From: Nitrososphaerales archaeon TH1177 | Lineage (GTDB): Archaea > Thermoproteota > Nitrososphaeria > Nitrososphaerales > Nitrososphaeraceae | DNA length: 13,402 nt | Assembly (NCBI GenBank): GCA_014523515.1 | Contig: JAATVJ010000172.1 | Coordinates: 1-13,402 of the forward strand | Direction: 5' to 3' | Shown: positions 6,715 to 13,402 of the stretch, one piece after another | Layout: each line of letters opens with the position of its first letter | Numbering within the stretch: position 1 is the first letter of the stretch | Position numbers and translations under genes: made by a program | Notes under the pieces: generated by a model | What the model was told of the DNA's origin: nothing | Databases searched by the model: none | Seen by the model: only the letters and a program-made list of their open reading frames with translations

Positions 6715-6838
6715 ATATACAATTATTAAAAATTGATAGAAAAGAATATTGAATCACAAATATGTTCTCCCTATTTAATAAAGTATAAAATAAATAGTGT
6801 ATGAATATCCTTTATAAAACAATCAATAAAATTTCAAT

Positions 6839-6846
6839 CCTTTTAA
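6839..6846. repeat. Target-site duplication, left copy
   Basis: CCTTTTAA directly precedes the insertion sequence and is repeated exactly at 7590-7597. Eight bases is the duplication length of IS6-family elements. Confidence 0.85.
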
Positions 6847-7589
6847 AGCGCTGTTAACTTAAGTTTATTTCACCTCCTCTTTCAATAAATGATATTTTAT
6901 TTCTAATTGTTGTATTATACAAATAGATGAACAACTTTATCCAATTGTATACGTGCTGTAGATCACAATTCTTTTTCTTCTTTTGGTTGTTGTTGTTGGA
7001 ACAAGGATAGTAATCATCAAAAGATTCTGTCCTGTCTTTAAAATATTGCATTACTCTCTTTCTATCAATCAAACTCTTCTCTAAAGGAGAATGCAACCTA
7101 TGTTTTAGATGCAAAAAGTTACATGCTTGAGGATACCATGTTCCACCATCAGTGTAAACTATATGTTTGCCATATTTATCAACTAAGGGCCTAATGAAAT
7201 TCTCTGCTACAAACATATTTCTCTCTTTTGAAATATTAATACCAAGCACAGATTTATGAATTGGTTCAATACAAATCCATAACCAAAAGTGTTGATTGCC
7301 AATCTGAATAATTGTTTCATCTATGATGAATGCTGAAACTCTTTTCCTTTTGTAAATATAACATGAACCAAATCTTTGTATCCAATTCCATATAGCAATA
7401 TGACTGCGTTTCTCGTCATCAAATATATCTAACGCTTTGGAAGTATTCCTTAAACTTAAACCAAGAAAATACAAATACAAAGAGTACATAACTACAATAG
7501 TGGATGTTCTGTTCCTGACAAATCCTAGTAACATACAAGTCAGAATAGGACATTCACAGCTAAATTTATTCTGTTAAATTAACAGCACT
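6847..7589 (-). mobile_element. Intact IS6-like insertion sequence (copy 2)
   Basis: A 743-bp element with a single transposase on the minus strand. The terminal inverted repeats are AGCGCTGTTAACTTAA (left) and AGTGCTGTTAATTTAA (right, read inward), 14 of 16 bases equal. The flanks carry a perfect 8-bp duplication, CCTTTTAA. Size, single gene, short inverted repeats and 8-bp duplication all fit the IS6 family. It landed between the Lys/Thr-rich gene and the 3' end of gatE, interrupting no recognisable gene. The kept duplication suggests fairly recent insertion. Confidence 0.92.
6854..7534 (-). CDS. IS6-like transposase
   Basis: Encodes 226 residues that cut and join the element ends through an RNase H-fold catalytic domain. 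It has LYLYFLGLSLRNTSKAL (N-terminal helix-turn-helix-like), WNWIQRFG, then the catalytic blocks: AFIIDETIIQIG (first Asp), VYTDGGTWYPQA (second Asp), and the third-acid region SLIDRKRVMQYFKDRTE. From memory, archaeal relatives read I-E-R-T there, so the usual Glu appears as Asp with two extra residues. The end has FDDYYPC and LQHVYNWIKLFIYLYN. A poly-Asn/Lys stretch (NNNNQKKKK) varies between copies. Upstream of the ATG the frame stays open and encodes FSCECPILTC without a normal start codon, perhaps a leftover of the N-terminal zinc ribbon. Confidence 0.9.
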   Translation of the reverse strand: MLLGFVRNRTSTIVVMYSLYLYFLGLSLRNTSKALDIFDDEKRSHIAIWNWIQRFGSCYIYKRKRVSAFIIDETIIQIGNQHFWLWICIEPIHKSVLGINISKERNMFVAENFIRPLVDKYGKHIVYTDGGTWYPQACNFLHLKHRLHSPLEKSLIDRKRVMQYFKDRTESFDDYYPCSNNNNQKKKKNCDLQHVYNWIKLFIYLYNTTIRNKISFIERGGEINLS

Positions 7590-7597
7590 CCTTTTAA
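7590..7597. repeat. Target-site duplication, right copy
   Basis: CCTTTTAA, identical to 6839-6846, lies directly outside the right inverted repeat. Confidence 0.85.
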
Positions 7598-7672
7598 TTC
7601 AAAACAAATTTTAAATTTAAAATATTAAGACTTATTGAATATAAAAATAGAACTAACATTAAGAAAAATTTA

Positions 7673-9595
7673 TTAATTCTGTGATAATATGACCTTTAAT
7701 TTGTTATTTATTAAGTCATTTATTTTTTTTCCATTAACTTTACCGCGAAGAATAGTCATACATTTTCCCATTAAAGTACTTGTAGCTTCCATTCTCTTTT
7801 CTTGTATAATCAAAATATTATCTTCTATAATTTTATCAATAATTTTTTCAAGTTCTTCATCACTAATTGATTTTATCCCAAGAACTCTAATTGATTCATC
7901 AACATTTTTTGTTGTCTTACTCATCAACTTTTCGAAAATTAAATTAATTGATTCTTTAGCAATAAGACCAGCATCCAGTCTTTTAAAAATATCTAAAAGA
8001 ATATTATTATTTAATATACTAGAATCATAACCTTGTCTTTCTAAATTTAAAATATCTTCAGTGATTTTTGATGCTATAAATGATGGAGAGATTTTAGTTA
8101 AACCAGTAAGTACTTCAAAGATTTCAAAATAATTAGAATCAAAAATTTTTTCAGCTAAATTTTTATTTAATTGATATTTCTTTGCTATCGATAAAATAGT
8201 TTCATTCCAAGATTTTGGAACTTTTTCTTTTAGAGAAATAAGAAGATCATCTGATATTTTAAATGAAGGTATATCTGTTTCTGGATACATTCGTGCAGAT
8301 CCTGGTTTAGGTCTACTGTATATTGTTTTTCCATCCATTGTAGCTGCTCTAGTTTCTGATGGAACGCCTAAGCTGACATTATTAAGTCTATCACATATTG
8401 CATTTATCGCAATAGACATCTTTTCTCTAGGTCCCCCAAGAATAATAAACCCATCTTTGGAGGCATCAATATCCAAAATTTCATTGATCTTTTTAACTTC
8501 TATATCTGTTATACCATAATTAGGTAACTCATCTGAATGAAATATACCTCTAAATCCATAAAATCGTACTAGTTCTCCTAATTGTTTACCTATCCGTATA
8601 TCTGGATAAGGTTCAAACCCAAATAAACCTTTAAAACCTTTAACACGAATAGCCTTGAAAATATTCTCTTTGTTAGAAATAATTTTCTTGACTATTTTAG
8701 ATGGTGAATCTATTAAAATGTCAGTAATATCTAAAATTTTGTCTCCAATTATGATACTATTTGATTCTCTTTCTCTATTCAATTTGTTAGCAATTAAAAT
8801 TAACCCGTGTTGTCTAATTGTTTCATATTCTATTACTTTAATGAGTTGATCTAGTCTCTGAACTCCTTTTACTTCTACAATACCTTTTCCATTATTAATG
8901 GATATATTTACATCCTGTCTAATACTTCCTAATCCTCTTGCTACACGTTTACTTGCCCTCAACAGTCTTCCTAAAGTAAGAGCTATTTTTACTATTTCTG
9001 TTGGTGTTCCAGTAATAGGTTCAAGAGCAATTTCAATTAATGGAATTCCAAGTCTATCGAGTCCATATTCTCTAAACTCTCCATCATCTGATAATAACTT
9101 TGCAGCGTCCTCTTCTAAACAAATAGTTTGTACTCCTATTTTTTTTTCTTCGACCTGTAAATAACCACCATAAGAAATTAACATTGTCCTTTGGAATCCA
9201 GAGGTATTTGATCCATCAATCACTATTTTTCTCATAACATTTATTTCATCAATAATGTTAGAATGAAGAGCAAGAGAGATTATCAATGCAGTGTCCACAG
9301 CATCTCTATTTATTTCGTGTGGCGGTTCTTCATCTGCTTCAACCAAACAGCTCGAAATATAAGATGAATGATATTTGATTGTACGCATTTTTGTAAATTC
9401 AAAGATACTGGCTCGATCGTACGAGCCTAATTCACTTTGTGCTGGCCGAAATTTCCTTAAAAAAGTAGAATCATAATTTTTTGCTTCCAAACATTTACAG
9501 TTGCAAAATAATTTGCTTTTAGTAGATAATTGCTGATGAATTTCAAAACCAACTTTTAAAATTATTTCATTCATATCAATAGTCACATCAATCAT
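7673..9595 (-). CDS. gatE: Glu-tRNA(Gln) amidotransferase subunit E
   Basis: Encodes 640 residues, the usual GatE length. GatE phosphorylates the glutamyl group on misacylated Glu-tRNA(Gln) and amidates it with ammonia from GatD, giving Gln-tRNA(Gln). Visible marks are KVGFEIHQQL (14-23), the cysteine group CNCKC (31-35), VEADEEPPHE, IDGSNTSGFQRT, EDAAK, DRLGIPLIEIALEPI, and IRQDVNISI (the GatB/E kinase-amidase core). A GAD-type insert follows (GFKGLFGFEPYPDIRIGKQL), absent from bacterial GatB. Then come RMYPETDIPS and a C-terminal helical YqeY-like tRNA-binding tail ending LMGKCMTILRGKVNGKKI. ATG at 9595 is used; codon 8 is another Met. It follows gatD by 25 bp, so co-transcription and matched amounts are expected. 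The IS lies 83 bp past its stop. Confidence 0.97.
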   Translation of the reverse strand: MIDVTIDMNEIILKVGFEIHQQLSTKSKLFCNCKCLEAKNYDSTFLRKFRPAQSELGSYDRASIFEFTKMRTIKYHSSYISSCLVEADEEPPHEINRDAVDTALIISLALHSNIIDEINVMRKIVIDGSNTSGFQRTMLISYGGYLQVEEKKIGVQTICLEEDAAKLLSDDGEFREYGLDRLGIPLIEIALEPITGTPTEIVKIALTLGRLLRASKRVARGLGSIRQDVNISINNGKGIVEVKGVQRLDQLIKVIEYETIRQHGLILIANKLNRERESNSIIIGDKILDITDILIDSPSKIVKKIISNKENIFKAIRVKGFKGLFGFEPYPDIRIGKQLGELVRFYGFRGIFHSDELPNYGITDIEVKKINEILDIDASKDGFIILGGPREKMSIAINAICDRLNNVSLGVPSETRAATMDGKTIYSRPKPGSARMYPETDIPSFKISDDLLISLKEKVPKSWNETILSIAKKYQLNKNLAEKIFDSNYFEIFEVLTGLTKISPSFIASKITEDILNLERQGYDSSILNNNILLDIFKRLDAGLIAKESINLIFEKLMSKTTKNVDESIRVLGIKSISDEELEKIIDKIIEDNILIIQEKRMEATSTLMGKCMTILRGKVNGKKINDLINNKLKVILSQN

Positions 9596-9620
9596 GGATA
9601 AAATTGTATAATTTTAACTA

Positions 9621-11018
9621 TTATGAAATTACATCCTCTACAATAGGAGTTATATAAGTGATCTCATTTGAAATATTTTCTTGCATTTTATTTCTGATAT
9701 AATCTAAATCATTATAATTTGCTAAAAGCCACATTGCTTTTACCGTAGCCGTTTCAGAAAGCATATTAGATAGTGATATTACACCAATCTTTTCTAGGTC
9801 TCTGCCTGTATCATAGACATTTAGATTGGTTCTACCCCAAATACATTGAGATGTCATAAAAACTAACATTCCAGACGCTATCACTTCTTTTAAATAAAAA
9901 AAGAAATTTTTATTAATATGACCTAGCCCGGTTCCCTCTATAATAATTACTTTGTATCCTAATTTTTGTACATTTTCTAGTATTAGAGGATTGAGTCCTG
10001 GATAGTATTTTAATAGAAAGACTCTATCGTCGAATTTAATTTTTGGTATTACATTGAATTCTTTGTTTATTTTATTTCTATTCTTTTTTTGTAAAATTAT
10101 ATTTGAAGGAATTTTTTGTATTTCAATCTGATCTTCTTTTACAACTGCTATTGGAGAAATATCTATTGACTTAAATGCATCGCGTTTACTTGTATGATTT
10201 TTTCTTACTCTTGTACCTAAGTGACAGTGTATTTGTTCATCAGATATGCTACCATGCATAGATACAAATACACCAGAATAATCTAATTGGGTTGCAAAAA
10301 TAACTGATGCAATAAGATTAGAAGATGCATCAGAAGAAGGTCGATCAGAAGATCTTTGTGCACCAACTAGTATAACAGGAATAGGAAGATCTTGTAATGC
10401 GAAACTTAATGCAGCTGCTGTATAACTCATTGTATCAGTACCATGAGATATTACTATTCCATCATAGATTCCAGAATTAATTTTATCAATTATTTTATTA
10501 GCTATTAAGTTCCAATGTGTTGGACCAATGTTTTCACTATATTCATTAAATAAAATTTCAGTATCAATTGAAGCATAAAGAGAAAGTTCTGGAATTGAAG
10601 TATATAGATCTTTAGCTGACAAAACAGATGTAACACCTCCTGTTCTATAATCTATTTTACTAGCAATCGTTCCACCTGTACTAATTAAAGCTATCTTAGG
10701 TAAATTAGACATTTTTGAGAGATCAATATCATTTCTATATTGCGATTTCAAAGATATAGAATTGTCTAGGCTCTTCTCTGGTAGTTCTTCTGTTACGATA
10801 GAAAATGAAGAAACTTTGGTGATAGATTTTATCCTGTTTAACTTTATACCAATATTATAACCATTGTTTAATTTAATTATTATATGATCCTTTTCACTAG
10901 ACTCATATCGTGGCATACATCTTCCCGATATAATAGAATTATTATTTAAAACTACATTGATGATATCACCTACCTTAATACCATCAAGAATGGATTGAAG
11001 ATCATCATTAGCTGACAT
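9621..11018 (-). CDS. gatD: Glu-tRNA(Gln) amidotransferase subunit D
   Basis: Encodes 465 residues. GatD is the asparaginase-like subunit that releases ammonia, from glutamine or asparagine, and passes it to GatE when tRNA is bound. The N-terminal 75 or so residues form a small beta domain (VGDIINVVLNNNSIISGRCM). The asparaginase core starts near 105. Catalytic residues visible are Thr114 in ISTGGTIAS, Thr194-Asp195 in SHGTDTMSYTAA, and Lys273 in RVRKNHTSKRDAF. The VGAQRSSDRPSSDASSNL segment and the C-terminal IIEGTGLGH region are also typical. ATG at 11018 is the start. It lies between nadM (46 bp upstream) and gatE. A/T-rich sequence in the nadM-gatD gap could hold its own promoter. Confidence 0.97.
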   Translation of the reverse strand: MSANDDLQSILDGIKVGDIINVVLNNNSIISGRCMPRYESSEKDHIIIKLNNGYNIGIKLNRIKSITKVSSFSIVTEELPEKSLDNSISLKSQYRNDIDLSKMSNLPKIALISTGGTIASKIDYRTGGVTSVLSAKDLYTSIPELSLYASIDTEILFNEYSENIGPTHWNLIANKIIDKINSGIYDGIVISHGTDTMSYTAAALSFALQDLPIPVILVGAQRSSDRPSSDASSNLIASVIFATQLDYSGVFVSMHGSISDEQIHCHLGTRVRKNHTSKRDAFKSIDISPIAVVKEDQIEIQKIPSNIILQKKNRNKINKEFNVIPKIKFDDRVFLLKYYPGLNPLILENVQKLGYKVIIIEGTGLGHINKNFFFYLKEVIASGMLVFMTSQCIWGRTNLNVYDTGRDLEKIGVISLSNMLSETATVKAMWLLANYNDLDYIRNKMQENISNEITYITPIVEDVIS

Positions 11019-11064
11019 AACTATAACTTACTAGATATTATAATTTAATTCTATCAAAATAATA

Positions 11065-11607
11065 TTAGTCAGTCATTGATGCGTTCTCTTTATATTTTTC
11101 CCATAGAAGAGTTAATCTCTCTATACCATTTATTTCTTCTATTACTTTTACAGTTTCAAAATGAACTAAGTTTTTCCAATTTTCTTTTTTAACTATATTT
11201 TCTCTAATTTTGGTTCCCGAGAATTTTTGTCTTTCAAATAACACAGGTTGAATAATTTTTTTTTGTCTTTCTTGAAATAAAGCTATTGTAAATGGATCAT
11301 TTGTAAAAATAATGTCATATGGTGGAACTAATAAATCAAGATTATAAGTCCATAATGCATGAATAGTTGTATCAGGTACTGGAATTATAAGGATATTACG
11401 AATATCAATTTCATCAATATGAAGTAAGGTATTTCTAATCATTTTTATCCTTTCACCGGCGGTAAAAGGGTTTCTTAGTTCATAACTTGTTTGTGCACTT
11501 CCAACAACGATAATTAATGTTGAAAGTTGTCGCATTGCAAATTTGATGGCTTCAATGTGTCCTAGATGTAACGGTTGAAAACGACCTATAAGTAAACCTA
11601 TGAGCAT
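11065..11607 (-). CDS. nadM: Nicotinamide-nucleotide adenylyltransferase, archaeal type
   Basis: Encodes 180 residues from the ATG at 11607. It joins NMN and ATP to form NAD and pyrophosphate, the last step of NAD synthesis. The nucleotidyltransferase motifs are present: LIGRFQPLHLGHIEA (the H-x-G-H signature) close to the N-terminus, GSAQTSYELRNPFTAGER, and FSGTKIRENI (the ISSTxxR-like motif). An ATG 24 bp further up would add eight residues (MMFILFPN), but archaeal NadM proteins normally begin a few residues before GRFQP. A TATA-like box at 11630-11639 sits about 27 bp from the shorter start and would overlap the longer one. It probably heads a nadM-gatD-gatE transcript, since gaps are 46 and 25 bp. 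Confidence 0.93.
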   Translation of the reverse strand: MLIGLLIGRFQPLHLGHIEAIKFAMRQLSTLIIVVGSAQTSYELRNPFTAGERIKMIRNTLLHIDEIDIRNILIIPVPDTTIHALWTYNLDLLVPPYDIIFTNDPFTIALFQERQKKIIQPVLFERQKFSGTKIRENIVKKENWKNLVHFETVKVIEEINGIERLTLLWEKYKENASMTD

Positions 11608-11629
11608 ATTAGGAAAAAGAATAAACATC

Positions 11630-11639
11630 AATTTAAAGG
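11630..11639 (-). promoter_or_regulatory. TATA-like box of nadM
   Basis: The minus strand reads CCTTTAAATT here, centred about 27 bp before the ATG at 11607. This fits leaderless transcription and favours that start over the in-frame ATG at 11631. It is probably the promoter for nadM, gatD and gatE together. Confidence 0.5.
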
Positions 11640-11737
11640 ATCTAAGTAATTATAATTAGAATTAAAACTATTAGTAAATAATATATTGGTTTATTAAAAT
11701 ATAAATAATAATAATAATTAGAATTCTAAATTATTCT

Positions 11738-12079
11738 TTATAGATTAAGTTTTATATTTATTATCATTAATCCTAATATTAACGACATTGTGATAATAAA
11801 AAATCCTCCAGCTAAAAACCCATATTGTGTTTTTGGAGTATTTGACTGTCCTGACCTATATAATAGAAAAGACCCAAATACACCTACAAAAAGTATTAGT
11901 GTCATAATTATTGTTTCGCTTATTGTTTGTAGCGATCTTGACGGTACAATGGTAAGTCCTTCAGGTACATTTACACCTTCAAGAATAGCATTTATTAATC
12001 CGGTTGATAATGCAAAAAAGAAAACTAGATAAATTACTGATATTACAAGAATGAGTTTCGATTTCTTACTATAATTCAA
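11738..12079 (-). CDS. Small three-helix membrane protein
   Basis: A TTG at 12079 gives 113 residues. It has a basic start (NYSKKSK), a hydrophobic segment at about 9-31, an outer loop (EGVNVPEGLTIVPSRSLQ), a second segment at about 56-74 (TIIMTLILFVGVFGSFLLY), a polar loop (RSGQSNTPKTQ) and a third segment at about 86-109. The positive-inside rule puts the N-terminus in the cytoplasm. The frame continues up to an ATG at 12199, but that would overlap the start of the divergent gene at 12186 and add a 40-residue tail rich in Tyr, Asn and Lys with no conserved look. A TATA-like box sits 25 bp before the TTG. Family and function are not recognised. Confidence 0.65.
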   Translation of the reverse strand: MNYSKKSKLILVISVIYLVFFFALSTGLINAILEGVNVPEGLTIVPSRSLQTISETIIMTLILFVGVFGSFLLYRSGQSNTPKTQYGFLAGGFFIITMSLILGLMIINIKLNL

Positions 12080-12099
12080 TACAAGATAGCATTTAAAAT

Positions 12100-12108
12100 A
12101 AATATAAA
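12100..12108 (-). promoter_or_regulatory. TATA-like box of the membrane-protein gene
   Basis: The minus strand reads TTTATATTT, centred 25 bp before the TTG at 12079. It supports that start and a leaderless transcript. Confidence 0.5.
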
Positions 12109-12151
12109 TACCTTTTTTTAAATTATTATTGAGATTGATATGATAGTTCTT

Positions 12152-12160
12152 TTTAATATA
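12152..12160 (+). promoter_or_regulatory. TATA-like box of the 73-residue gene
   Basis: TTTAATATA is centred about 30 bp before the ATG at 12186. It lies in the divergent gap, opposite the box of the membrane-protein gene, with about 45 bp between the two. Confidence 0.45.
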
Positions 12161-12185
12161 CAATATAACAACATAATGAAATCTA

Positions 12186-12407
12186 ATGAAATGCATCATA
12201 TGTGAGAGGACAAGAATAGAAAATTCTGGATATTGTATTTATCATAATAAAGCCAGAAGATATCTTAAAGAAAATTATAAGAAATGGAATGAGGCTTATT
12301 CTACAAATTTAACATGGGATCAATATCTTGATAAATTATCAAAATTAGAAAATGTTGGTATTTGGATTAGGGAAGTAATTGATATAGAATTAAAAAAAGT
12401 TAAATGA
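12186..12407 (+). CDS. 73-residue protein with N-terminal zinc-knuckle-like motif
   Basis: The ATG start is fixed by an in-frame TGA at 12177-12179. The first 20 residues carry C-x2-C-x10-C-x2-H (Cys3, Cys6, Cys17, His20; MKCIICERTRIENSGYCIYH), likely one zinc site. The rest is helical and charged: NKARRYLKENYKKWNEAY, then LTWDQYLDKLSKL, then IWIREVIDIELKKVK. I believe similar short proteins are conserved in Nitrososphaerota as hypothetical proteins, but I cannot verify that here. RNA, ribosome or protein contact is possible. Related in motif to the 43-residue protein at 4991. It converges on the thermosome gene with a 5-bp gap. Confidence 0.75.
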   Translation: MKCIICERTRIENSGYCIYHNKARRYLKENYKKWNEAYSTNLTWDQYLDKLSKLENVGIWIREVIDIELKKVK

Positions 12408-12412
12408 TATAT

Positions 12413-13402
12413 TTACATCTCTCCCATTCCACCTGGCGGCATTCCTCCCATTCCACCAGGCGGCATTCCTCCCATTCCACCTGCAGATTTACTCGATGCA
12501 ATTACATCATCAATTCTTAATAACATTGATGCTACCTCAGTTGCAGATTTAATTATCTGTTCTTTTACACTTAATGGCTCAAATATATCTAACTTTGAAA
12601 TATCAGTAATCTTTGCAGTTTTAACATCGATGCCCATCCATTTGTTACCTTTACTCTGTTTTGCTCTAAGTTCAGTTGTTGAGTCTATAGGATCCATTCC
12701 TGCATTTTCTGCTAATGTGATAGGTATTACCTCAAGAGCATCTGCAAATTTTTCAGCAGCCAATTGCTCTCTTCCTGATAATGTACTCGTCCATTCTCTA
12801 AGTTTCCCTGCAACATAAGCTTCGGGGGACCCTCCTCCTGCAACTATAAATGGTTTTTCCAAAACATCTTTTGTGACCATTATTGCATCATGAATAGAAC
12901 GTTCTGCTTCATCTACTACTCTCTGAGAGCCTCCTCGTACCAAAATAGTTACGGATTTTGGATGTTTACAACCTTCAATAAATACCCATTTGTCAGTTTC
13001 GACTTTTCGTTCTTCAACCAAATCAGCATTACCTAAATTGTCAGGAATTAGATCATCTATATTGTTTACAATACGAGCGGCAGTAGCCCTTGCTAATTTT
13101 GTCATATCACTTTCTTTAACTCTACGAACGGTTAGAATAGCAGATTTTGCTAAATAGTGTTGGGCTATATCATCAATTCCTTTTTGACAAATTACTACAT
13201 TAGCTCCACTGTTTTTAATTTTATCAACCATATTTTTTAACATTCTATTTTCTTCTTCAAGAAACATTTTCATCTGATCTGGAGAGCTGATGTTTATTTT
13301 TGCATCAAACTCAGTCTTTTCAATCTCCAAAGCACAATTTAATAATGCAATCTTAGCATTTTCAATTCTCTTTGGCATTCCTCCATGAACTACTTCCTTG
13401 TC
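12413..13402 (-). CDS. Thermosome subunit, group II chaperonin (C-terminal part)
   Basis: The frame is open to the window edge and ends here with 329 residues, about 60% of a normal 540-560 residue subunit. The N-terminal ATP-binding part with the GDGTT motif is beyond the edge. Eight codons upstream of the first internal ATG (DKEVVHGG) match the family, so that ATG is not the start. Family segments are VVHGGMPKRI, ISSPDQMKMFLEEE, GANVVICQKGIDDIAQHYL (apical domain), VTILVRGGSQRVVDEAERSI, VAGGGSPEAYVA, EVIPITLAENAGMDPID and LLRIDDVIAS. The tail holds repeated GGMPPGGMGGM. It builds the double-ring ATP-driven folding chamber with a built-in lid in the cytoplasm. Confidence 0.96.
   Translation of the reverse strand, partial: DKEVVHGGMPKRIENAKIALLNCALEIEKTEFDAKINISSPDQMKMFLEEENRMLKNMVDKIKNSGANVVICQKGIDDIAQHYLAKSAILTVRRVKESDMTKLARATAARIVNNIDDLIPDNLGNADLVEERKVETDKWVFIEGCKHPKSVTILVRGGSQRVVDEAERSIHDAIMVTKDVLEKPFIVAGGGSPEAYVAGKLREWTSTLSGREQLAAEKFADALEVIPITLAENAGMDPIDSTTELRAKQSKGNKWMGIDVKTAKITDISKLDIFEPLSVKEQIIKSATEVASMLLRIDDVIASSKSAGGMGGMPPGGMGGMPPGGMGEM
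12423..12481. repeat. 27-bp direct repeats coding the GGM tail
   Basis: CCCATTCCACCTGGCGGCAT and its near copy with CCAGGCGG follow each other, with a further partial CCCATTCCACCTG. They encode Gly-Gly-Met-Pro-Pro units at the chaperonin C-terminus, a region that normally projects into the central cavity. Confidence 0.85.

Larger units (their letters stand above)
6587..6846. other. Gene-free AT-rich stretch
   Basis: This holds the upstream side of the Lys/Thr-rich gene and the left flank of the intact insertion sequence. I see no open frame of note, no GC-rich RNA-like island and no tandem repeat, only the inverted repeat listed separately. Confidence 0.6.

Noticed and set aside
7689..9164. 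Plus-strand open frames inside gatE (113, 64 and 88 codons)
   Set aside because: They are shadows of a well-supported long gene and have no recognisable domains.
11790..12032. 80-codon plus-strand frame opposite the membrane protein
   Set aside because: A shadow of the minus-strand gene, whose three hydrophobic segments are convincing.
12080..12199. N-terminal 40-residue extension of the membrane protein to the ATG at 12199
   Set aside because: It overlaps the divergent gene start, crosses the TATA-like box at 12100-12108 and looks non-conserved.
12630..12818. 62-codon plus-strand frame inside the thermosome gene
   Set aside because: A shadow of a clear chaperonin coding region.
1..13402. 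tRNA, rRNA or other structured RNA genes
   Set aside because: No GC-rich island or cloverleaf-like arrangement stood out by eye. A covariance-model search would be decisive.

Overview
The window looks like a chromosomal segment of an AT-rich archaeon, most likely a member of Nitrososphaerota (Thaumarchaeota). GatD and GatE together are an archaea-only pair. The NMN adenylyltransferase is the archaeal NadM type. The chaperonin is a group II thermosome with a Gly-Gly-Met tail, and there is a stand-alone Lrp/AsnC ligand-binding domain. Starts without Shine-Dalgarno sequences, with a TATA-like box about 25 bp upstream and frequent TTG initiation, fit leaderless archaeal transcripts. Genus is not resolved; a soil Nitrosocosmicus/Nitrososphaera-like genome would fit the IS6-type elements, but this is inference.

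Left part (1-6846): the C-terminal end of an unidentified + strand gene (1-144) is followed by a decayed IS6-like element (166-913). Then come a small exported or membrane-anchored beta-rich protein, a RecA/KaiC-like protein with a ruined P-loop, a divergently transcribed class V PLP enzyme, a stand-alone AsnC-type domain, RNA 3'-phosphate cyclase (rtcA), a 43-residue cysteine/histidine mini-protein missed by ordinary ORF cut-offs, a probably frameshifted small gene, a SpoT-like HD protein with altered metal and catalytic residues, and a Lys/Thr-rich repeat protein with an SPTE-repeat tail. This part is accessory-like, with broken and low-complexity genes, apart from rtcA and the PLP enzyme.

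Middle (6847-7589): an intact IS6-like element has 16-bp inverted repeats and a perfect 8-bp target duplication. It lies in the same orientation as the decayed copy, so the two form direct repeats about 5.9 kb apart.

Right part (7590-13402): a housekeeping block. On the minus strand nadM, gatD and gatE run in that order with short gaps. GatDE makes Gln-tRNA(Gln) from Glu-tRNA(Gln) and NadM makes NAD. Upstream lie a three-helix membrane protein, a divergent 73-residue zinc-knuckle-like protein, and a thermosome subunit running off the window. The two small Cys/His proteins (4991 and 12186) share the pattern C-x2-C-x9/10-C-x2-H.

I found no CRISPR array, tRNA, rRNA or clear multi-gene defence system. 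The more unusual signals are the DDE-to-DDD change shared by both transposase copies, the altered HD protein, the pair of CCCH mini-proteins, a UUU-UGA frameshift-like site and the cluster of TTG starts.
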